64,000 nucleotides of DNA from Armatimonadota bacterium (GCA_031081715.1 JAVHMA010000006.1:1-64000), one strand, 5' to 3'; numbered from the stretch's first letter, positions 1 to 9,189 are shown. A program made the numbers and translations. The notes: a model not told the origin generated them from the sequence alone.

Positions 1-739
1 GCTCTTCCCCGGCAACCCGCGCGGCTCGGTCTCCGAGCAGGTCGCCCACGTCTACTTCCACGAGGTCGTCGCCCGCGCCAACGCCATGATCGACTTCCAT
101 GCTGGGGGGGAAGCTGGGTATGAGCGCTACGTCCTCTTCACGGCCGAGCGCGACCCGGCCAACCTCACCGACCTCGAACGCAAGCGCCGCAAACTCGTCG
201 TCGCCTTCGGCCTCGACCAGGCCGCCTTCTTCCCCCCGGATACCTTCGGCGCCAACAAAGCAAAGGAGGCGATCGAGGGGGCCGGGGTCGTCCAGTTCAC
301 GCTGGAGTTTGGCGGGGGGACGGGGTGGTTCAAGAACGGCGCCGACAACGTCCGCGACGCCGAACGCGGCATCTGGAACACCCTCAAGGCCCTGCGTATG
401 GTCGACGGCCCCTTCGAGGCCGACGGCCCGCTGTGCACCATCTACAACGCCAGCGTCGTCCTCTGGAAACCTCCCGTCGACGGCCTCTTCATCCGCAAGA
501 AGGGCTTCGGTGAGTTCGTCCGCGCCGGCGACGCCTACGGCATCATCCAGGATCCCTACACCGGCCGTCTCCTCGCCGAGATGCCGACCCCCCGCGACGC
601 CACCGTCATCCCCAGCGGGCGCGAGTGGCCGATCGCCGGAACGACGTCCATCGGGATTCTCGGCACCGTGGATCGCGTGGAGGACCGGCGCACGGCTGAT
701 CTGTACGTCTCATTCGAGGGAAGGACAGGCGGCACATGA
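1..739 (+). CDS. Succinylglutamate desuccinylase/aspartoacylase-family deacylase (5' end outside window)
   Basis: About 245 residues are visible, read in frame from base 2; the N-terminus with the first two zinc ligands (H..E) lies outside the window. The visible part starts with the family motif FPG..GS..EQ, then IDFHAGG, whose His is the third zinc ligand of M14-type AspA/AstE enzymes. A TLEFGGG segment follows, where the family keeps its catalytic Glu. Such enzymes hydrolyse N-acyl amino acids or similar amides in the cytoplasm; the substrate here is unknown. The stop overlaps the ATG of the next gene (ATGA), so the two are translationally coupled. It opens a plus-strand catabolic operon ending in a solute-binding protein, which suggests an imported N-acylated or amide compound. 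The family call is firm; the substrate is not. Confidence 0.85.
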   Translation, partial: LFPGNPRGSVSEQVAHVYFHEVVARANAMIDFHAGGEAGYERYVLFTAERDPANLTDLERKRRKLVVAFGLDQAAFFPPDTFGANKAKEAIEGAGVVQFTLEFGGGTGWFKNGADNVRDAERGIWNTLKALRMVDGPFEADGPLCTIYNASVVLWKPPVDGLFIRKKGFGEFVRAGDAYGIIQDPYTGRLLAEMPTPRDATVIPSGREWPIAGTTSIGILGTVDRVEDRRTADLYVSFEGRTGGT

Positions 740-2127
740 CCAGGACGGTGGGGGACGGCACGCGCAGCGCGACCGCGGTGCTCGGCCACTTCGCGGCCAC
801 GCTGCGCTACGAGGGCATACCGGCATCCTCGGTCACCAGGGCCAGGCAGCTTGTCCTCGACACGGTGGGCCTGGCGCTGGGCGGCCAGCGCACACCGCTG
901 GGGCGGGCGCTGGCGGCGTTCGCAGCAGGGCGGCTTCCTGGCGATGAGGCGACCATCATCGGCAGCGAACGGGCTTCCGTGGAGGGGGCGGCGTTCGCCA
1001 ACGCCGCGACCGCCAAGATCGTCGGCATGGAGGACACGAACCGGGCCTACGGTCACGTCGCTGTGGAGGTGGTGCCCGCGGCGCTGGCGGCCGCGGAGAG
1101 CACGCGACGAACTGGCCGAGACTTGATCGCCGCCGTCGTGGCCGGCTACGAGGTATTCGGTCGGGTGGGCCGACAGGTCCGGCAGGCACACTTGGCGCGG
1201 GGGATGGACATCAAGGGCACCGTGGGCACGCTCGCCGCTGCGGCGGCCGCGGGCGCCGCCCTGGGCCTGGACAGTGACCGCGTGGGGCACGCCCTGGCCA
1301 TCGCTGCGTCTCTGGCCGCCGGTCTGGAGACCTACGTCCACGATCCCGAAGAGAGCCACACCGAACACCTGATCGCCGGGTTCGCTGCGCGCCACGGGGT
1401 CATGGCCGCCCGCCTGGCCGGATCGGGATTCCGGGGCCCGAAGGGGGCGATCGACGGCCCAGGCGGCTTCGCGAGCGCGTTCGGGGACGGGTTTGGCGAG
1501 GGCACGCTGGCCGATCTGGGCGCGCGGTTCGAGATCGAGTCGGCCGGCGTGAAGCCGCATGCCGGGTGCCGTCACGTCCACCAGGCGGTGGACGCCGTGC
1601 TGGAGGCACGCCGCCAGGGCGCGATCGACCTCGACCGCGTGGCCCAAATCGACGTCGGCACGTACCGCCACGCGCTCGCGGCGCCGTTCCGAACCACCCT
1701 CTCTCCGAACAGCCCGGCCGCTGCTGCCTACAGCCTCCCAGTCGCGACCGCCGTGGCCCTCGTCTTCGGTGGTTTCGCCCCCGAGCATGTCGTGCGCTAC
1801 ACCGACCAGCGCGTGCGGGCGCTCCTGCCGAAGCTGCGGGTGCGCGAGGTCCCCGAGTTTCAGGCCTTCCACCCGCACAAGAACGGGTGTCTCGTGCGGA
1901 TTACCCTGGACGACGGGCGCGTCAGGGAGGGCCGGGTGGAGTACGCGCGGGGCGAGCCCGAGCACATGCTCACCGACCAAGAGTTCGAAGACAAATTCAG
2001 GGCACTCGCGGGTGAGCAGCTCCCGGCCGCGGATGTCGACCGCTGGATAGCCGCGCTCTGGGCGCTGGACGCGGCGGATGATGTGGTCACCGTGGTGGCA
2101 CCGGGACGCGAGCGCGCTCGTCTTTGA
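736..2127 (+). CDS. MmgE/PrpD family protein
   Basis: A 463-residue protein, the usual length for the MmgE/PrpD family (2-methylcitrate dehydratase, cis-aconitate decarboxylase and iminodisuccinate epimerase relatives). The N-terminal half is the all-helical domain, with the LDTVGLALGG stretch near residue 40. The segment around residue 275 (KPHAGCRHVHQAVDA) matches the family's K.yp.C...H active-site region. It overlaps the preceding deacylase by 4 bp and is followed by an Ldh-type oxidoreductase. That neighbourhood, and the absence of prpB/prpC, argue against a methylcitrate cycle and for a dehydratase, isomerase or epimerase step on a dicarboxylic acid or amino-acid derivative. The specific reaction is not determinable here. 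Confidence 0.88.
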   Translation: MTRTVGDGTRSATAVLGHFAATLRYEGIPASSVTRARQLVLDTVGLALGGQRTPLGRALAAFAAGRLPGDEATIIGSERASVEGAAFANAATAKIVGMEDTNRAYGHVAVEVVPAALAAAESTRRTGRDLIAAVVAGYEVFGRVGRQVRQAHLARGMDIKGTVGTLAAAAAAGAALGLDSDRVGHALAIAASLAAGLETYVHDPEESHTEHLIAGFAARHGVMAARLAGSGFRGPKGAIDGPGGFASAFGDGFGEGTLADLGARFEIESAGVKPHAGCRHVHQAVDAVLEARRQGAIDLDRVAQIDVGTYRHALAAPFRTTLSPNSPAAAAYSLPVATAVALVFGGFAPEHVVRYTDQRVRALLPKLRVREVPEFQAFHPHKNGCLVRITLDDGRVREGRVEYARGEPEHMLTDQEFEDKFRALAGEQLPAADVDRWIAALWALDAADDVVTVVAPGRERARL

Positions 2128-2160
2128 GCGTAACCGCATGTCAACGAAGGAGGTCAGGGA

Positions 2161-3237
2161 ATGAAAGAGATCCATGCACCGCTGAAGGAGTCGCTGATCC
2201 GACGCTACCCCGAACCTGTGATCCGCCAGTTCGCCAAGGATCTGGCGCTAGGCCTCGGCGCCAGCGATGAGGAGGCCGACGTCATCAGCGATGGGATCAC
2301 TACCGCGAGCCTGTGGTGGCATCCTGGCCAGGGACAGGGCCTCGAGAAGTTCTTCCGGTACTACCGCAGGGTCCGGAACGGCGGCTACGTGCCACGGGCA
2401 AGGTTGACCTGGGTCGCAGAAGGCCCCGCCTACGCGCTGCTGGAGGCTAACAAGGCCTTCGGCTACCACGCCGCCAACACCGCCATGCGCCGGGCGATCG
2501 ACCTGGCCGGCCGCGCCGGTATCGGCATCGTGGGCGTCCGCAACAGCAACCACTTCGGCATCGCCGGCTATCACGCCAAGACCGCCGCGGAGGCCGGGTT
2601 CATCGGCATCGCGATGACCAACGCCAAGGCCGAGATGGCGCCGTGGGGCGCCAAGACGGCGGTGCTTGGCACGAACCCCTGGGGCTGGGCAGTTCCGCGG
2701 CGTGGGGCCTACCCCATCATCCTGGACATGGCGCTCACGATGTCCGGGATCGGCATGATTGCCTGGGCGCATCGCGAGGGCCGCCAGGTGCCCGACGATC
2801 TGGCCCTCACCGCCGACGGGCGTCGCACCACGAACCCGGCTGAGCTGCTCGAGGGCAGCACCCAGCTGCCGATCGGGCGCGCCAAAGGCTACGGACTCAG
2901 CTTCATGACCGATGTCCTCACCGGCGTGCTGATGGGCGCGAAGTTCGGCCTGTCGGTATTCCAGGACGACACCCACTTCGACGTCGGCCATGTGATGATC
3001 GCAGTCAAGATCGACGCATTCATGCCCCGCGACCGATTCTTCGACCGCCTGGAACAGCTCGTCGCGGAAGTCAAGGCAGCCGCCCCCATCACCCCGGGCG
3101 ACGAGATACTCCTCCCCGGGGAAGCCGAGCAGCGGCGGATGCAGGAGCGTCTGGCGCATGGCATCCCGGTGGATGCGGAGACGGTCGAAAAGCTCCGCCC
3201 CATCGCGGCAGACCTGGGCGTCCCCTTTCCCCTGTGA
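2161..3237 (+). CDS. Ldh/malate dehydrogenase type-2 family NAD(P)-dependent oxidoreductase
   Basis: A 358-residue member of the Ldh_2 family (sulfolactate, ureidoglycolate, malate and L-lactate dehydrogenase relatives), which is unrelated to the Rossmann-type LDH/MDH family. The motif VGVRNSNHFG near residue 125 holds the family's catalytic His. The LGTNPWGWAVPR segment and the C-terminal GYGLSFMTDVLTGVL are also typical. A textbook Shine-Dalgarno (AAGGAGGT, 2147-2154) lies 6 bases before the ATG, so the start is well supported. Members reduce or oxidise 2-oxo/2-hydroxy acids in the cytoplasm. Next to a deacylase and an MmgE/PrpD protein, it probably handles an imported hydroxy-acid or oxo-acid intermediate. 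Confidence 0.9.
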   Translation: MKEIHAPLKESLIRRYPEPVIRQFAKDLALGLGASDEEADVISDGITTASLWWHPGQGQGLEKFFRYYRRVRNGGYVPRARLTWVAEGPAYALLEANKAFGYHAANTAMRRAIDLAGRAGIGIVGVRNSNHFGIAGYHAKTAAEAGFIGIAMTNAKAEMAPWGAKTAVLGTNPWGWAVPRRGAYPIILDMALTMSGIGMIAWAHREGRQVPDDLALTADGRRTTNPAELLEGSTQLPIGRAKGYGLSFMTDVLTGVLMGAKFGLSVFQDDTHFDVGHVMIAVKIDAFMPRDRFFDRLEQLVAEVKAAAPITPGDEILLPGEAEQRRMQERLAHGIPVDAETVEKLRPIAADLGVPFPL

Positions 3238-3282
3238 GCACACTCCGACCTGACCAACTCTACGACTGGAGGAGGATGATGA

Positions 3283-4437
3283 ATGCGCACGCCATCGCCT
3301 GAGCACCGCGCCGACGTCCAGCGGCGTCTCACCGAGCTAAAGAAGATCATGGCGGCCAACGACATCGGAGCCGTCCTCGGGGTCGCCGGCGGCGCGCCCG
3401 GGCAGAACGGGTTCCTGCGGTACTTCACGAACGTTGAGCTGTGGGCCGGACGCGCTTTCTTCATCGTGACGCCGCAGGAGCCCGACCCCCTCGTCGTCAT
3501 GTGGTCAAACTACGGAGCCGAGTGGGCCAAGCAGATCGCCACGACCCCGCGCGTGGTGAGCACGATACTCGAGAACCGCCCTCCGATGACCCGCGTAGTG
3601 GAAGAGTTGAAGAGTGCCGTGAGGCCCGATCAAAAGATCGGCACCCTGAACCTACACACCGTTCTCTCTCTCAACGAACACGTCATGCTGACGCAGGGCC
3701 TCCCGGGGGCGGTCTTCCAACCGCTGGACGCCGAGGTGAACGCCGTGCGGCAGATCAAGTCACCGTTCGAGATCGCCGCGATGGAAGAGACCGGGCGGAT
3801 TCTAGCAGGCGCTCTGGAGCGGTTCGCTGAGGTCGCTCGCCCCGGGACGCTGGCCTGGGAAGCCGCGGCCGAGGCGGAGCGATATGCGAAGGCGCGGGGC
3901 TGCTTCTGGGGGCGCTCGAAGTACTCGCTCGACCAGCGCCCGTACACCATCCCGACCCTGCTCGACCGTACGCTGCGCCGCGACGACGTCATCCTATTCG
4001 AGCTCGTCTACGCCGGCCCGTTGGGGTACTGGCACGAGATCACGTGCCTGTACTCCTTCGGGCCGTTACCCGACCCCGTGGCCCGGCGTCTGGAAACGTG
4101 GGAGCGGGCCGTGGCGGCCGCGGCCGCGGTCGCGAAGCCCGGCCGCCGCTTCGGGGAGATCGGCGACGCGGCCGATCGCGTGTTCGCGGACGCCGGGTAT
4201 ACGATCATCGGGCACCATACCCCCAACTGCCATACCATCGGCACGGACGAGGCCGACGGGGTTACGCCGCCGCCTCCCGATGAGGTGCTGCGCGAGCACA
4301 TGGTCCTCTCGTTCCACCCATCGACCTGGCTGGAGGGAGACCTAGCCTTCTTGATCTCCGACAACTATGAGGTTACGCCCAACGGTGGTCGCGTGCTCTC
4401 GCCGTTGGGACGCCCGTACCGGCAGATCGCCGCATGA
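3283..4437 (+). CDS. M24 (creatinase/Xaa-Pro peptidase fold) protein with degenerate metal site
   Basis: A 384-residue protein with the two-domain creatinase layout: an N-terminal domain to about residue 160 and a pita-bread M24 domain after it. GGAGGAGG (3268-3275) sits 7 bases before the chosen ATG. The five metal ligands of true M24 aminopeptidases (D, D, H, E, E) are not conserved. The first two positions read FELVYAG (Glu240) and YWHEIT (Glu252). GHH (His311) is followed by TPNCHTIG, and the usual ligand-bearing segments near the C-terminus read HMVLSFHP and ISDNYEVT. Creatinase itself lacks the metals and hydrolyses a C-N bond, so a non-peptidase amidinohydrolase-like role is plausible. 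Its place beside a deacylase and an importer binding protein fits small-molecule catabolism. Confidence 0.82.
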   Translation: MRTPSPEHRADVQRRLTELKKIMAANDIGAVLGVAGGAPGQNGFLRYFTNVELWAGRAFFIVTPQEPDPLVVMWSNYGAEWAKQIATTPRVVSTILENRPPMTRVVEELKSAVRPDQKIGTLNLHTVLSLNEHVMLTQGLPGAVFQPLDAEVNAVRQIKSPFEIAAMEETGRILAGALERFAEVARPGTLAWEAAAEAERYAKARGCFWGRSKYSLDQRPYTIPTLLDRTLRRDDVILFELVYAGPLGYWHEITCLYSFGPLPDPVARRLETWERAVAAAAAVAKPGRRFGEIGDAADRVFADAGYTIIGHHTPNCHTIGTDEADGVTPPPPDEVLREHMVLSFHPSTWLEGDLAFLISDNYEVTPNGGRVLSPLGRPYRQIAA

Positions 4438-4538
4438 AGAGTAGGCGTCAGGAGGTGAACCCAGAACATACGCCAGATCGATCGGGGCGAATGGTGAGAC
4501 GAGCCAGGAGCGAAACCAAGGGGGGAGCGTGATCGAAG

Positions 4539-6158
4539 ATGGGAGCAGTTCGCCGGATGTGGGTTCGACCGACGGCGATCGCGGCCTGCATCGCCATCGT
4601 GCTATCGCTGGGGTTGAGCGGCGCGGCCGCGCAGGCGCCGGCGCCGGTGCGGGGGGGCACCCTCACGCTGTCGTACCCGCCGGGCATACCGCACCTCGAT
4701 ACGAACGCGGTGTCGCAGACGCTGATCACCGAGGTCATCAGTAACATTTACGAGCGTCTCTACGAGCGTGACCACACGGGCCGTGTGCGCCCGCTGCTAG
4801 TCCAGCAGGAAACGGTCTCGCCCGATGGCCTCACCGTCACGTGGCGGCTGCACCCGAACATCAGGTTCCATGACGGATCGCCGTTCAACGCCGCGGCCGT
4901 CAAGTGGAACTTCGACCGCAAGATCTCGCGACGGCAGATCCAGTACGGTCTGCTACCGTTCAGGAGCATCGAAGTCGTGGACGACCTGACCGTGCGCGTC
5001 ACGCTCACGCGGCAGGCGCCCAACCTCCAGGCCATCCTGAGCCTGGGCAACCTGGCCATGTACAGCCCAACCTTCACGCAGCGCGTCGGCGACGACGGCA
5101 TCCGGTTGCAGGCCTCCGGCACCGGCCCCTTCATGGTGGAGGAGTTCCGCCCCAACCAGCTCGTGCGCCTGAAGCGGAACCCGAACTACTGGCGGCCGGG
5201 CCTGCCGTACCTGGACGAGATCGTCTATCGCGTCGCCGATGACATCAACACGCGCGCCACTATGCTGGCCGCGGGCGACGTCGACATCGCCCGGGAGATC
5301 TCCTATCCCGACGCGGCGCGCTTCAAGACCACACGCGGCATCCGCGTGCTGGAAGCCGTCGGGTCCCGACAGTACTGCATCTACATCAACACACGACGAC
5401 CGCTCATGAACGACGTGCGGGTGCGACAGGCGCTGAACTACGCGGTGGACAAGGAGAACATCATCCGGACCGTGTTGCTCGGGAACGGCAAGCCGGCCAC
5501 GGCGTGGCTCTTCGGTCCGGCCGTCAACGGCTACACGAACGCGGGCGGCTACCCCTACAATCCCGAGCGCGCGCGCCAGCTCCTCGACGAGGCCGGCTGG
5601 CGGACCGGCCCCGGTGGCGTCCGCTTCAAGGATGGCCAGCCGCTGCGCCCGATCTACATCACGCGCAAGGGCAGTGCGCCGGGCGATTTCGAGATTGCCG
5701 AGCTCGTCCAGGGCATGCTGCGCGCCGTTGGCGTGGACGTCCAGCTCGTCGTTGTGGACTCCGCGACCCTGCTGGCGCGCCTGAACGCCCCCGGCGGCCC
5801 GCAGATCGAATACGACCTGCTGAACCTAGCCAACAACACTTTCACCGGCGACGCGGAGTACATCATGCTCGGGTTCTACCGCGCCGCGGACTTCCCGCCC
5901 AACGGGTTCAACTACTCGCACTACTCGAACCCCCAGGTCGAGCGCCTGATCGAGGACTCGCTCCGCGCCCGCAACCTGGCCGGACGCAACTCCATCTATT
6001 ACAGCCAGATCATCAAGCAGGTCGTGCAGGACGCACCTGGTATCCTGCTCTTCGACATCGTGATGCAGGCGCCGATGAAGGATACGGTCCAGGGCGTCTA
6101 CCTCGACCCCGCGTACAACATGTGGCCGGTGAAGTACGCCTGGAAGGAACGCCGGTAG
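4539..6158 (+). CDS. ABC transporter substrate-binding protein, family 5 (peptide/nickel/opine type)
   Basis: A 539-residue protein with an N-terminal export signal: MGAVRR, a hydrophobic core around residues 13-30, then an AAAQA cleavage region. The mature part begins RGGTLTLSYPPG. Family-5 (SBP_bac_5) hallmarks follow: HPNIRFHDGSPF, then VKWNFDR, then RLKRNPNYWRPG and DVRVRQALNYAVDK. It captures its ligand outside the membrane and hands it to a DppB/DppC-type permease pair. Such permeases lie downstream on the opposite strand (7377-9189), across a shared terminator. No DppD/DppF ATPases are in the window. A purine-rich AAGGGGGGAG lies upstream of the start, with somewhat long spacing. Confidence 0.92.
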   Translation: MGAVRRMWVRPTAIAACIAIVLSLGLSGAAAQAPAPVRGGTLTLSYPPGIPHLDTNAVSQTLITEVISNIYERLYERDHTGRVRPLLVQQETVSPDGLTVTWRLHPNIRFHDGSPFNAAAVKWNFDRKISRRQIQYGLLPFRSIEVVDDLTVRVTLTRQAPNLQAILSLGNLAMYSPTFTQRVGDDGIRLQASGTGPFMVEEFRPNQLVRLKRNPNYWRPGLPYLDEIVYRVADDINTRATMLAAGDVDIAREISYPDAARFKTTRGIRVLEAVGSRQYCIYINTRRPLMNDVRVRQALNYAVDKENIIRTVLLGNGKPATAWLFGPAVNGYTNAGGYPYNPERARQLLDEAGWRTGPGGVRFKDGQPLRPIYITRKGSAPGDFEIAELVQGMLRAVGVDVQLVVVDSATLLARLNAPGGPQIEYDLLNLANNTFTGDAEYIMLGFYRAADFPPNGFNYSHYSNPQVERLIEDSLRARNLAGRNSIYYSQIIKQVVQDAPGILLFDIVMQAPMKDTVQGVYLDPAYNMWPVKYAWKERR

Positions 6159-6166
6159 GTCAGGCC

Positions 6167-6194
6167 GCGGGGCGGGCGCTCGCGCCCGCCCCGC
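6167..6194. terminator. Bidirectional intrinsic terminator hairpin
   Basis: A perfect 13-bp GC stem (GCGGGGCGGGCGC at 6167-6179 pairing with 6182-6194) with a 2-base apex. It lies exactly between the convergent stops of the family-5 binding protein and the DegT aminotransferase. The U-tract is poor, so termination may depend on the very strong stem or on Rho. Its symmetry lets it serve both strands. Confidence 0.7.
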
Positions 6195-6195
6195 C

Positions 6196-7380
6196 TCACC
6201 CGGCGGCGACCGTCTCGACCGCTCGGCGAAGCCGGTCGGCGACGAGGTCCACGTCCTCCTCTGGCAACCCGGGATAGACGGGCAGCGTGAGAAGCTCGCG
6301 GGCGACCTCCTCGGTCCGGGGCAGCGAGCCTCGGGCATACCCCAGGTCGCTAAACGCCGGCGTCAGGTGCGTCGGCGGGATATAGTGCGTGCCGGTGGCG
6401 ATACCGTCCTCGTACAGCGCCCGGCGCACGGCGTCGCGGCCGCGGACCCTGACCACGACGTTGCGATACACGTGCCGTATGCCGGGAGGATCGTCGGGCA
6501 GCCAGACGGCCGCGCCCGCCAGCCCTCGCCGGTAGCGCGTCGCGATCGCCCGGCGCTCGGCGATCATCGTCTCCAGGTGGCGGAGCTTGACGAGCAGCAC
6601 GGCTGCCTGGATCGTGTCCATGCGCAGATTCCACCCCATGACCTCGGGATGCAATCCCGCGAAGCGGAATCCGGCCGCGGGCGGCGGGTAGGCTGCTGGG
6701 TCCTCACCGTACGCCCGCAGCATTCGCGCGCGGCGCGCGAGCTCCGGGTCGTTGGTCGTGATCATGCCGCCCCACCCGAAGGCTCCCAGGACCTTCCCGG
6801 GGGCAAAGCTGAAGCAGCCGGCGTCCCCGAGCCCGCCGACCTTGCGGCCGTGGTACATCGCGCCGGTCGCGATGGCCGCATCCTCCACGACCCGCAGCCC
6901 GTGCGCGCGGGCCACTGCGAGGATCGGCTCCATGTCTGCCGGCCGGCCGTACATGTGGACCGGGAGGACCGCGCGCGTCCGTGGCGTGATGGCCGCGGCG
7001 AGCGCGGCAGGATCCATGGTCAGGCTGTGGGGATCGATATCGACGAGCACCGGGCGCGCGCCGGCGAACCGCACGGCGGCAACGGTGGACAGGTCCGAGT
7101 TGGCCACCGTGACGACCTCGTCTCCCTCCCCGATGCCCAGTGCCCGGAGCGCGAGGTGGAGCGCCGCGGTCCCCGAGTGCACGCTAACGCCGAACCGGGT
7201 GCCACAGTAGGCCGCGAACGCCTCCTCGAACTCGTAGACCTCTTGCCCGAGCTCGAACCGGCCGTCCTCGATGACCGCGCGCATGGCGGCGTCGAGCTCG
7301 TCGCGCAGCCGCTGATTCTGGACGCTCACGTCGTTGAACCGGACGCGCTCTCGCCGAGGCGCCCCTGCACCGTCCATCAT
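6196..7380 (-). CDS. DegT/DnrJ/EryC1/StrS family PLP-dependent aminotransferase
   Basis: A 394-residue sugar-aminotransferase-type protein. The PLP lysine is Lys196 in FSFAPGKVLG. VVEDAA (Asp167) contacts the PLP pyridine nitrogen, and HSGTAALHLAL near residue 68 forms the phosphate-binding turn. The family aminates keto-sugars, usually nucleotide-activated, with glutamate as donor. The ATG overlaps the stop of the DppC-like permease (ATGA), so it is co-translated as the last gene of the minus-strand set SDR, DppB, DppC, DegT. Co-transcription with a permease pair, rather than with nucleotide-sugar genes, is unusual. A catabolic or PLP-dehydratase-like role on an imported amino compound should be considered. 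Confidence 0.88.
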   Translation of the reverse strand: MMDGAGAPRRERVRFNDVSVQNQRLRDELDAAMRAVIEDGRFELGQEVYEFEEAFAAYCGTRFGVSVHSGTAALHLALRALGIGEGDEVVTVANSDLSTVAAVRFAGARPVLVDIDPHSLTMDPAALAAAITPRTRAVLPVHMYGRPADMEPILAVARAHGLRVVEDAAIATGAMYHGRKVGGLGDAGCFSFAPGKVLGAFGWGGMITTNDPELARRARMLRAYGEDPAAYPPPAAGFRFAGLHPEVMGWNLRMDTIQAAVLLVKLRHLETMIAERRAIATRYRRGLAGAAVWLPDDPPGIRHVYRNVVVRVRGRDAVRRALYEDGIATGTHYIPPTHLTPAFSDLGYARGSLPRTEEVARELLTLPVYPGLPEEDVDLVADRLRRAVETVAAG

Positions 7381-8261
7381 GCCATTCCGCCCGGCGTCCC
7401 GCTCATCCTCCGCAACCGAGGGTCCATGGCGTCGCGCAGGCCGTCACCGAACACGTTGAAGCCGAAGACCACCAGCATCAGGGCGAGGCCAGGGATCACC
7501 ATCACGTGCGGCGCCAGGCGCGCCCATTGCAGGCTGTGCTGGAGCATAGCGCCCCACTCGGAAGTCGGCGGCTGCACGCCCAGCCCCAGAAAGCTCAGCG
7601 TGGCCGCGGTCATGATCGCGCCCGGAATGAGCAGACTCGTCTGCACGATGATCGGACCCAGGGTGTTGGGTAGGATATGTCGGAAGATAATACTGCGGTC
7701 GGGCGCCCCGATGGCGACGGCCGCCTCCACAAACACGCGGTCCTTGACCGACAGCACCAGCCCGTGCGCGAGCCGCACGTACTGCGGGACCTGTACGATA
7801 GCGATCGCGACGATGACGTTCTCCAGGCCCTTTCCAAGAATCGACACGATCGTCAGAGCCACGATGATGCCGGGAAACGCCAGCAGCACATCGTTCAGGC
7901 GCATGATCGGCCCGTCGAGCGCTCGGTAGTACCCCGCCAGAATGCCAAGCGCCACGCCGACCACCGCACCACACCCTACCGAGGTCAAGGAGATGAGGAG
8001 CGACATCCGAGCCCCGTACAGCACCCGGCTCAGCAGGTCCCGCCCCTGGTTGTCGGTCCCCAGCAGGTTCACGCGACTCGGCGGCTGGAGCGTGGCCTGT
8101 ACATTGATCGCGTTGGGATCGTATGGGGCGAGCCACGGCGCGAGCAGACCAGCGGCCACGAACAGCACGACGATCACGCCGCCGATCGCCGCGAGCCGGT
8201 GCAAACGGAAAAAGGCCACGATCGGCCCCCGCGGCACGACACTGGGGCCGGACGGGCGCAT
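7377..8261 (-). CDS. ABC transporter permease, DppC/OppC type
   Basis: Inner-membrane permease with an N-terminal hydrophobic segment (FRLHRLAAIGGVIVVLFVA) and the OppC signature GTDNQGRDLLSRVLYGAR. The EAA-loop region DRVFVEAAVAIGA contacts the ATPase. The start is placed at the ATG preceded by GGTGAGGGCGGT, giving about 294 residues. An in-frame ATG at 8303 would give 308 residues and a 35-bp overlap with the partner gene, but it has no ribosome site. It pairs with the DppB-like gene immediately upstream. The likely binding protein is the family-5 gene at 4539-6158. ATP-binding subunits are absent from the window. Confidence 0.9.
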   Translation of the reverse strand: MRPSGPSVVPRGPIVAFFRLHRLAAIGGVIVVLFVAAGLLAPWLAPYDPNAINVQATLQPPSRVNLLGTDNQGRDLLSRVLYGARMSLLISLTSVGCGAVVGVALGILAGYYRALDGPIMRLNDVLLAFPGIIVALTIVSILGKGLENVIVAIAIVQVPQYVRLAHGLVLSVKDRVFVEAAVAIGAPDRSIIFRHILPNTLGPIIVQTSLLIPGAIMTAATLSFLGLGVQPPTSEWGAMLQHSLQWARLAPHVMVIPGLALMLVVFGFNVFGDGLRDAMDPRLRRMSGTPGGMA

Positions 8262-8268
8262 ACCGCCC

Positions 8269-9189
8269 TCACCGATAGCGGATCTGGGGGTCGAGGAATC
8301 CATAGAGGAGGTCCACGATCAGGTTGACCAGCACGAACGAGGTCGCGAAGAGCAACAGGATGCCCTGAATCAACGGGATGTCCCGCTGCCCGACGGCGGC
8401 GACCAGGAGGCGGCCGAGCCCTGGCCACGCGAAGACCTGCTCGATGACGACCGCGCCCCCCAGCATGTAGCCGAACCGCAGGCCGACCACGATCACCACC
8501 GGCAGCAGGGCATTGCGCAGGGCGTGGTAGCCCACGACGCGCCACTCCGGCGCGCCCTTGGCTCTCGCCGTCCGCACGTAGTCCTGCCGAATGACCTCCA
8601 GCAGCGACGACCGCGTCATGCGCGCGATGAACGCGAGCGAGAACGTCGCCAGGCTAATGGTCGGCATGACGTAGTGTCGCCATGTGTCGTCGCCGGCGCT
8701 CGGCAGGATGCGCAAGTTCACGCTGAACAGGTACATCATCAGCAGACCCAACCAGAACACGGGAATCGAGATGCCGAGCAGCGCCACGATGCTCGCCAGG
8801 TGATCCCACGCCGAGCCCTGACGCACCGCGGCGACGGTGCCCAGCAGTACCCCCACCACCGTCGCCAGGACAATGCTCGCCACCGAGAGCTTAACGGTGC
8901 TCAGGAACGGCGCCGCGAGCTCGAGCGAGACGTCCCGGCGCGTCATGATCGACCGGCCAAGGTCACCCTGGACCAGGCGGCGGAGGTAGCTGGCGTACTG
9001 GACGATCACAGGCCGGTCGAGCCCCAGCTCGCGCCGGACGCGCTCGACGACGTCGGGGGTGGCCTCGGGCCCCAGGAACGCCCGCGCCGGATCGCCGGGG
9101 ATGAGCTGGAAGGCGAAGAACACCGCAGTGACGACGAGGAACAGGACGGGGACGCCGGCCAGCACACGCCTTGCCACGTACGCTGCCAC
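8269..9189 (-). CDS. ABC transporter permease, DppB/OppB type
   Basis: A 306-residue inner-membrane permease starting at GTG with AAGGGGG just upstream. OppB-family marks are the N-terminal RRVLAGVPVLFLV membrane segment, IPGDPARAFLG, and the EAA loop DYVRTARAKGAPEWRV near residue 200, which docks the ATPase. About six membrane segments are visible. It forms the translocation pore with the DppC-like protein encoded 7 bases downstream. The ligand is probably an oligopeptide, opine or related small solute, judged only from family membership. Confidence 0.92.
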   Translation of the reverse strand: MAAYVARRVLAGVPVLFLVVTAVFFAFQLIPGDPARAFLGPEATPDVVERVRRELGLDRPVIVQYASYLRRLVQGDLGRSIMTRRDVSLELAAPFLSTVKLSVASIVLATVVGVLLGTVAAVRQGSAWDHLASIVALLGISIPVFWLGLLMMYLFSVNLRILPSAGDDTWRHYVMPTISLATFSLAFIARMTRSSLLEVIRQDYVRTARAKGAPEWRVVGYHALRNALLPVVIVVGLRFGYMLGGAVVIEQVFAWPGLGRLLVAAVGQRDIPLIQGILLLFATSFVLVNLIVDLLYGFLDPQIRYR

